9,471 nucleotides of DNA. Source: Acidobacteriota bacterium. Its GTDB lineage: Bacteria > Acidobacteriota > Aminicenantia > UBA2199. Shown piece after piece: positions 1 to 7,000 of this stretch. The translations under genes were made by a program, and so were the position numbers. The notes beneath the pieces are model-generated. The model was not told the origin of the DNA. It worked only from the letters and a program-made list of their open reading frames with translations, and searched no databases. Positions within the stretch are counted from its first letter, which is position 1. Each line of letters opens with the position of its first letter. Location of the stretch: contig JAKAGC010000099.1 of NCBI GenBank assembly GCA_021817755.1, positions 1 to 9,471 of the forward strand. Direction: 5' to 3'.

Positions 1-972
1 AACGACTTTTCCAACTAACTCCTCATGCTGATAATCCTGATTTTCAAAAGCGGCGAGAGTTTTTTCCTTTACTTCGGTGAGGAACTGGTGGAATTTTTTA
101 TTTGGAGAAGGAGCATTCCTAAGTGCGAGGGTATTTACAAACATCCCGATGATCCGTTCGAGGTCGGCATGCTGTCTTCCGGCAGTGGGAGCACCGATAA
201 CGATATCATCCTGGTTACTTAGCCGGGATAGAAAAACATTTAAAATAGAGAGGAGCACCATATAAATTGTAGCACCATGTTCATGACCCAATGCTTTCAA
301 GGCTTGGGTATTTTCTTTCTCGATGATAAAATGAAGGGTTCGCCCTTCGCTGCTTCGAATAGAAGGTCGCGAATAATCTGTTGGTAGATTCAAAACAGGG
401 ATATCCCCATCAAACTGACTTAGCCAGAAGTTTTCTACTTTTTCGAATTCCTGCCCTCTTCTCCTGGTGTGGTCCCATACTGCATAATCTTTGTATTGAA
501 GACGAAGAGGTGGAAGTTCCTTTCCTTCATATAAGGCAACAAATTCGCGGGTTAAAACACCTAATGATGTCCCGTCTATAATAATATGATGTGAATCGAT
601 AATCAAGAATGCATGAGAGGTATCCAGTGCAACAAGACCAACTCTCATTAAAGGAGGTTTAGAGAGATTAAAAGGTTTAACAAATTCTTTTATAATGGAT
701 TCGGCTTCTTGTTGCTCAACCTGTGAGTAATAAATAGAAAATGGAATATGGGGGTGTATCTTCTGTACAGGTTCCCCATCAATAACCTCAAATGAGGTCC
801 GAAAACTTTCATGTCGCTGCACAAGAGCGTTGAATGCATTCTCAAGCTTCTCTGGATTAATAGTGCCTTCAAGGCTTAAGGCAATAGTTGTATTGTAAGC
901 AACAGAGTTCTTCTCCATTTGCTGTAAAACATATTGCCTTTTCTGACCGGAAGAAAGAGGATAGTATTCTTT
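1..972 (-). other. Condensation domain after the PKS module, truncated by the window
   Basis: Starts with YYPLSSGQKRQYVLQQME and carries an intact HHIIIDG (1165-1171, His1166). The IIGMFVNTLALRN block is present, and the sequence runs to HEELVGKVV at base 1. About 320 of some 430 residues are visible. It should link the ACP-bound acyl chain to an aminoacyl-PCP encoded to the left of the window. It is closely similar to the internal C domain of the NRPS. Confidence 0.93.
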
Positions 973-3900
973 TATTTCAGCAGGATTAATTTCAATAAAT
1001 GTGCTTTTCCGGGCAACTGAAATAAGATTTCTTAGACTTTTAATGGTGGGTTGTTTAAAAAAATCGGTCAATAGGATTTCAACTTCGAACTTTTTATGGA
1101 TGGCAGCCATCATATTCATGGCTTTGAGGGAATCGCCTCCGATTTCGAAGAAGTCATCATGGACACCTATTTCCCGTATACCGAATATATTTTGCCAGGA
1201 TTGAACGAGAATGGATTCGATTTCATCATCGGGATTGGGAGGAACATAATCGGTACTTAACCCGGGACGGTTATATTTAACTTCTACAGATGGTTCAATT
1301 TTGCTTTTAATATCGGCAAGCTGTGAGGAAATGGACTCTTTTTTTAGAAGGTCGCTACCCCTGGAAAAAGGATTTTTAGGGATGCGGAAAAATTGCCGTT
1401 CAAATGGATATGTCGGTAATGAAAGTCGTGCCCGTTCTTCTTCTTTATAAAAGGTATTCCAATCGGGAGAGATACCATAAAGCCACATCAGGCCGATTTT
1501 ATCAAGAAGAAAATAATCATCGGAAATGTCTTTTTGTAGATTCCGGGTTCTCATCAGATTGACGACTGGGACAAGTTGAGACTCATTGTTGTTTAATTCA
1601 CGATTTACGAGAGCGGTGAGATCTCGACCAGGTCCGATTTCAATAAATACCACACCAGGTTCGGCAGCGAGTTTTTTCAAACCCTGAATGAATAAAACAG
1701 GAGACCTCATCTGTTTGCCCCAATATGTTGGCGATTGGGCATCGGAAATGTCTATCCAGTTGCCTGTAACAGTAGAAATATATGGAATTTGTGGAGCTTT
1801 GAGAGAAATTTTTCCGGTAGCAATTTCAAACTCTTTTAAAACGGGTTCCATTACATGGGAATGAATGGCGTGAGTGGATTCAAGAGGCGTGCATAAAACT
1901 TTTCTATCCTTCATTTGTTTATGAAAAGCGCGGATAGAATCGGCTGGTCCGGATACAACGCAAGAGGAACCATTATCGATACCGACAGAAATATCACCTG
2001 GCAGTATATCCCTGATTTCATCGATGGGGAGCGGAATGCTTAACATGATACCGGGAGGAAGAGATGAAATCAATTTCCCACGAACAACGATCAATTTTAA
2101 TATTTCTTCTAGTGAAAAAACTCCGGAGAGCGAAGCGGATAAATACTCACCGAAACTATACCCAATCATGGCATAGGGTTTGACTCCCCAATTAATAAGC
2201 AATTTTGCGAGTGAATACTCGATAATAAATATAGCGAGCTGTGCCACCTGGAAATCGAATATGGGTACTTCTTCTCTATCTTTCGATGGTGGTATAGAAG
2301 GAGGAAATAGTATACTTTTGATATCGATTTCGGAATATTTTTTTAGTATAGTGAAACACCGGTCCATTTCTTCTTTGAAGAATGGTTCATTTTGATAGAG
2401 ACCATGCCCCATATGGACATATTGTGCACCGAGACCGGGAAACATAAAAACGACTTTTTTATTTTCATCTTCGATTTTAGCAGCATAAGATTGGACTTTT
2501 CGGGAATTCTGAGAGGTTAATAGTTCAATAGCTTCTGTGACGGAAGAGGTAATAAGTTTTCTTCGATATCCGAAACGTTTGCGTCCGACCTGTAGAGTAT
2601 AGGCAACATCGGGGAGATTCGTACCGTTTTCTTTTGTTAGAAAATCAGCAAGTCGCTGTGCAACTTGATCGAGAGCATTGGGGGTTTTAGCCGATAATAA
2701 GATCAAATTAAAGGATTTTGAAGAGGATGTATCTCTATCGAGAGGTTGGGCTTCTTCCAGTATAGCATGAACATTGGTACCTCCGATACCGAAAGAACTA
2801 ACTCCTGCACGGAGTGGATACTGGTTTCGCTTCCATTCTATGGGAGTAGTATTGATATAAAAGGGGCTGTTTTCGATATCGAGTTTTGGATTGGGGGTTT
2901 GAAAATGTACTCCCGGAGGTATCAATCGATTTTCCAGAACAAGGACAGTTTTAATAAAGCCGGCAACACCGGCGGTAGCACCGAGATGGCCGACATTGGC
3001 TTTTACGAAACCGAGAGCGCAGGAGTTTTTTTTGTAGGAAGCGGATTTACCACGGGATTTATATGCAAGTTTCAATGCTTCGATTTCAACAGGGTCCCCA
3101 AGCTCGGTACCAGTTCCGTGAGTTTCAATAAAAGAAACACTCTGAGGATCTACTTCTGCCGCATGAAGGGCAGCACTGATTACCTCGGCCTGTCCTTCGA
3201 TACTCGGAGCCTGGAATCCTACTTTCCTGATACCGTCATTATTGACAGCGATTCCTTTAATGATGGCTCGGATATTATCGCGATCCTGTTCGGCATCTTC
3301 AAGAACTTTTAACACAACTGCCCCGGCACCGATACCGCTAATTGTTCCCTGCGCCTTCATATCGAATACACGACAGTGTCCATCGGGAGAGTTAATCATT
3401 CCTTTTTCATAAACATATCCAGTTTTTACGGGAATAGAGACATTGGAACCACCAGCAATAGCGATCTCGCATTCACCGTTAAGAAGCCCTTGCACAGCCA
3501 GATGTATGGCAACGAGAGAGGTTGAACACGCCGTACTAATAGACATTACAGGGCCTTTTAAGTTTAATTTATAGGAAATTCGAGCACTGAGATAATCTTT
3601 ATTTGTTAAAATAGTTCGTGTTAAAGTATCGATACCGGAACCTAAATCAGAAAGTAATACAAGGGCTTCCCAATGAAAACTGAATCCTGCCCCTGCATAC
3701 AATCCGATCCTCCCATTAAATGCAGCCGGATTATATGCGGCATCTTCAAGAGCTTCCCATACACATTCATGAAAAATACGGATCTGGGGGTCCATTACTT
3801 CGGCTTCCCTGGGGGTATAGCCGAAGAAAAAGGAATCGAAATATTCGACATCATCGATGATTGCCTTTGCTTTAACATAATTGGGATTCTTCAATAACTC

Positions 3901-4083
3901 CTGAGAAATTCCTACTTCCAGTAGTTCTTCCTCTGAAAAAAAAGAAATCGATTCGACACCGTTCTTGAGGTTATTCCAGTATTCATCGATATTCCGAGCA
4001 CCGGGAAACCTGCCGGACATTCCGATTACCGCAATTTCTATTCCATTTCTTGGTATTTCCATTTTGGCCACATTTTCTGACAT
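1..4083 (-). CDS. Hybrid PKS/NRPS subunit, 3'-truncated: KS-AT-ACP-C(partial)
   Basis: Type I polyketide synthase module fused to a condensation domain. It should extend the peptidyl chain from the upstream NRPS by one acyl unit, then pass it to an amino acid. ATG at 4083 follows the NRPS stop after 3 bases and has a purine-rich ribosome binding site. The frame is open to base 1 (1361 codons). KS 15-443 has Cys186 in STACSTSL, His322 in HGTGT and His366 in NVGHLG. AT 544-835 has Gln554, Ser643 in GYSFGE and His741 in HAIH. A post-AT linker ends with YPFERQ near 892-897. ACP 952-1022 has Ser985 in GGDSL. The C domain begins near 1038 and has HHIIIDG at 1165-1171. AT and ACP are only about 115 residues apart, too little for KR, DH, ER or MT domains, so the beta-keto group should be retained. 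Family is certain; the downstream amino acid and the end of the protein are outside the window. Confidence 0.97.
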   Translation of the reverse strand, partial: MSENVAKMEIPRNGIEIAVIGMSGRFPGARNIDEYWNNLKNGVESISFFSEEELLEVGISQELLKNPNYVKAKAIIDDVEYFDSFFFGYTPREAEVMDPQIRIFHECVWEALEDAAYNPAAFNGRIGLYAGAGFSFHWEALVLLSDLGSGIDTLTRTILTNKDYLSARISYKLNLKGPVMSISTACSTSLVAIHLAVQGLLNGECEIAIAGGSNVSIPVKTGYVYEKGMINSPDGHCRVFDMKAQGTISGIGAGAVVLKVLEDAEQDRDNIRAIIKGIAVNNDGIRKVGFQAPSIEGQAEVISAALHAAEVDPQSVSFIETHGTGTELGDPVEIEALKLAYKSRGKSASYKKNSCALGFVKANVGHLGATAGVAGFIKTVLVLENRLIPPGVHFQTPNPKLDIENSPFYINTTPIEWKRNQYPLRAGVSSFGIGGTNVHAILEEAQPLDRDTSSSKSFNLILLSAKTPNALDQVAQRLADFLTKENGTNLPDVAYTLQVGRKRFGYRRKLITSSVTEAIELLTSQNSRKVQSYAAKIEDENKKVVFMFPGLGAQYVHMGHGLYQNEPFFKEEMDRCFTILKKYSEIDIKSILFPPSIPPSKDREEVPIFDFQVAQLAIFIIEYSLAKLLINWGVKPYAMIGYSFGEYLSASLSGVFSLEEILKLIVVRGKLISSLPPGIMLSIPLPIDEIRDILPGDISVGIDNGSSCVVSGPADSIRAFHKQMKDRKVLCTPLESTHAIHSHVMEPVLKEFEIATGKISLKAPQIPYISTVTGNWIDISDAQSPTYWGKQMRSPVLFIQGLKKLAAEPGVVFIEIGPGRDLTALVNRELNNNESQLVPVVNLMRTRNLQKDISDDYFLLDKIGLMWLYGISPDWNTFYKEEERARLSLPTYPFERQFFRIPKNPFSRGSDLLKKESISSQLADIKSKIEPSVEVKYNRPGLSTDYVPPNPDDEIESILVQSWQNIFGIREIGVHDDFFEIGGDSLKAMNMMAAIHKKFEVEILLTDFFKQPTIKSLRNLISVARKSTFIEINPAEIKEYYPLSSGQKRQYVLQQMEKNSVAYNTTIALSLEGTINPEKLENAFNALVQRHESFRTSFEVIDGEPVQKIHPHIPFSIYYSQVEQQEAESIIKEFVKPFNLSKPPLMRVGLVALDTSHAFLIIDSHHIIIDGTSLGVLTREFVALYEGKELPPLRLQYKDYAVWDHTRRRGQEFEKVENFWLSQFDGDIPVLNLPTDYSRPSIRSSEGRTLHFIIEKENTQALKALGHEHGATIYMVLLSILNVFLSRLSNQDDIVIGAPTAGRQHADLERIIGMFVNTLALRNAPSPNKKFHQFLTEVKEKTLAAFENQDYQHEELVGKVV
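1018..1230 (-). other. Acyl carrier protein (ACP)
   Basis: HDDFFEIGGDSLKAMNM gives Ser985 (codon 1129-1131) as the phosphopantetheine attachment site. The GGDSLKAM form is close to a PCP, as is common for ACPs in mixed clusters. It lies about 55 residues after the post-AT linker, leaving no room for a reductive domain, and is followed directly by a C domain. Confidence 0.92.
1579..2454 (-). other. Acyltransferase domain (AT), probably malonyl-specific
   Basis: FPGLGAQYVHMG supplies Gln554. The catalytic serine is Ser643 in GYSFGEY, where Tyr stands in place of the usual His of GHSxGE. The specificity motif HAIH (738-741) resembles the malonyl form HAFH and not the methylmalonyl form YASH, so malonyl-CoA is the likely extender. 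GPGRDLTALV (about 817-826) closes the domain. A cis-acting AT means this module does not rely on a free-standing AT. Confidence 0.92.
2755..4041 (-). other. Ketosynthase domain (KS)
   Basis: Elongating KS of normal length (about 430 residues). The nucleophile is Cys186 (codon 3526-3528) in STACSTSL, where Ser replaces the usual Asp of DTACSSSL. The two histidines are His322 (HGTGTELGDPVE) and His366 (KANVGHLG), and the domain ends with GIGGTNVHAILEEA. MDPQIRIFHECVWEALEDA (97-115) is typical of KS domains in mixed NRPS/PKS systems. The intact Cys shows it is a condensing KS, not a decarboxylating KSQ loading domain. It should take the peptidyl chain from PCP2. Confidence 0.95.
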
Positions 4084-4086
4084 TAT

Positions 4087-7000
4087 TTATCCTCTTCTTC
4101 GTTTTTCCATTCGTTTCTTTAATTTATCTTTGCCTTTATCAATGGCTTCAAACATTTCCTTTTTGCCCTCTGTGAAATCTTCTTCTTCCTGTTCTAGAAA
4201 GGAAGCGAGAGTTCTGATTGTGGGATACCGGAACACGATAACAACTGGAATATCTTTTTCGAAGGTATTTTTTAATTTCCGGCTAAGTTTAACTGCATCG
4301 AGAGAGTTTCCGCCAAGTTCGAAGAAATTATCATCAATGCCGATTTGTTCTGTTTCGAGAATTTCCATCCAGATCTGAGCGATAGATTTTTCAATATGAC
4401 TGTCGGGAGCAACATGCTGTTTTCCGGCTTTTAATTCAGGTTGAGGAAGTTTCTTTCGATCGATTTTCCCGTTGGGATTCAAGGGCATCTTTTCCATTTG
4501 CATGAAATAAGAAGGAATCATGTATTCAGGTATTTTTTGGGAGAGGAATTCCCTTAATTCCACCATATCGATTTCTCGGTCAGCCGTGTAATAAGCACAG
4601 AGATACTTTTCACCGGATTTTTTTTCACCGGTAATTACAACAGTTTCTTTCATGCCCTCTTTTTCCAGTAATCTCGCTTCAATTTCGCCCAGTTCGATCC
4701 GGAATCCCCTGATCTTAACCTGATTATCGATACGGCCCAGGAATTCGATGTTTCCATCTGATATCCATCGGACTGAATCGCCGGTTTTATAAATAGTGTT
4801 GGCATTGAAATTAGAAGTATCGGAAGATTTAAAAGGTTCTTTTTTCTGAGGAATAAGTTTTAATTCGTGTAATACGGAGGCATTAGGAATAAAGCGTTCT
4901 GCGGTTAATTCCGAAGCATTCAGATATCCCTGGGCAACACCGTCACCTGAAATATACAATTCACCGATTACATTGACGGGACACGGATTGAAATAATGAT
5001 CCAAAACAAAGAGCCTGTTATTACCCACTGCTTTGCCGATGGGAATACTGGATAGTTTTTCGTATTCGGATTCATTCCCCCTGATGATTTCCAAAGCGGT
5101 TGAAATAATAGTAACCTCTGTTGGTCCATACATATTAAAAACCCGGCACCGGTCATTCAATATTTCAAAACTGTGTTTTACAATATCGAGGGTTAATTTC
5201 TCGCCTCCAATAAATAAAAAGTTTAATGTATCCAATGCGAGTCCGGCATTGACAAAATACTGGTATTGTGCAGGAGTGGAATGTAAAACGGTGATTTGAT
5301 TCATATTTATGTAAGGGATACATTCTTCGGGATTTAACATGGTCTCTTCGGAAAGGATATACAAAGCTGCTCCTGATGTCAGAGTGATGGATATTTCCCA
5401 TACGGACCAGTCGAAATAGTATGAAACATTCTGGATTACTTTGTCCTGGGGACCGAGTCCGAGATGTGTATATCCCCAATGGAGTAATGGAGAGATATTG
5501 GAATGAGAAATCGGTACGCCTTTGGGTTTCCCGGTTGATCCGGATGTGTAAATAACGTAAGCATTATGTGACTTTTCCGGATTGATTTCTTTTTGAGAAT
5601 CGAGTGAAAATGAACCGGAAACAGCCTCCTTAATAAATGTTTCATCGATCAGGATACGTGCCGCACTGTCGGACATCATATATTGAGTTCTTTCTTCCGG
5701 TTGTTTGGGATTAATGGGAAGATAGGCCGCACCGGATTTCAAAATACCGAGAATACCGATAATCATTTCAAATGAACGGTGCGTTTTTATCGCGACAATC
5801 ATACCCGGTTTGATACCTTTTTCCCGAAGGACAATCGATAACCTGTTTGCATTATAATTTAAATCCTCGAAAGTCAATTGTTGAATATTCCGGTAATCGC
5901 CGGACATATGCTCATCCGATAGACCTCCAAGAACCAATGCGGTATTTCCCGGGATTCTGGTCACCTGCTCTTCAAATAATTCGTGTATTGTTTTATCAGT
6001 TGGGAATTCCTGTTCCAATTGATTGAATTCCTGGAGTACGCGATACTTTTCATCGTTATCGATAATTTCTAACCGTGAAATGAACGGATTGGAATCAAGG
6101 GAAAGGAGTTTTAAAAGATTTCTAAAATAATCATTAAACTTGTCTATGGTATGTGGTTCGAATAAACGGGTGCAATATTCATAAGTAAGAAGAACGCGTG
6201 CCCCGATATCGACAACATTCAACGTTAAATCGAACTTCGACGTTCCTTTTTGATGATTCCCCCATGTTGAACCTGGTTTATCGATTTCTACTGCATATGC
6301 ATCAGAGTGCTCATTGCGGTTAACATAATTGTACATGACATCGAAAACAGGGTTACGGCTTATATTTCGTCCAATAACAAGCTTATCCACTAGGTCTTCG
6401 AAGGGGAATTCCTGGTTTTCGAAAGCTTCGGAAACCTGTAATTTGACTTCTTTATAGAATTGAAGAAAATTCTTATCTCCTGTGGGTTTATTTCTAAGAA
6501 CAAGTGTATTGACAAACATACCGATAATTTTTTCAAGGTCTGCATGTCTTCTGGCTGCAACCGGAGTACCGACAATGATATCTTCCTGGCCGCTGAGTTT
6601 GGAAAGTAGGATAGAGAATAAGGACAAAACAGTCATATAAAGCGTACCGCCAAAATCTTTTCCCAATGATTTTAAAAATGCACTCTCTTCATGGGTTAAG
6701 ATATAACTGACGAAATTACCTTCAAAGCTCTGCAAAGCGGGTCTTGTATAATCGGTGGGAAGGTTGAGAACAGGGAGTTCATCGGAAAGAAGGGCCATCC
6801 AGTAAGACTCCTGTTTTTTCAATAAAGTTTTCTGATTTTCGCTATTTTGCCAGTGAGCATAATCTTTGTACTGGAGACGTAAATGGGGTAATTGATCGTC
6901 TTTGTTATCATAGAGATATTGAAATTCTTTTTTCAAGATTTCCTGGGATACTCCATCTGTGATAATATGGTGCATATCGACCAGTAAGGAATTATGTTCA

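Noticed and set aside
1231..1578. A hidden ketoreductase or other tailoring domain between AT and ACP
   Set aside because: Only about 115 residues lie between them; they hold the usual post-AT linker (YPFERQ) and a short Lys/Glu-rich spacer, with no nucleotide-binding glycine motif.
2746..3312. Plus-strand open frame of 188 codons
   Set aside because: It is exactly antisense to the conserved KS core, has no recognisable motif, and arises from the codon composition of the real gene.
4087..4188. A thioesterase or release domain at the end of the NRPS
   Set aside because: Only 33 residues follow PCP2 and there is no GxSxG motif; the chain must move on to the next subunit.
3965..4378. Plus-strand open frame of 137 codons across the gene junction
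   Set aside because: Antisense to PCP2, the NRPS tail and the KS start. Its translation is a mirror of those coding regions and shows no domain of its own.
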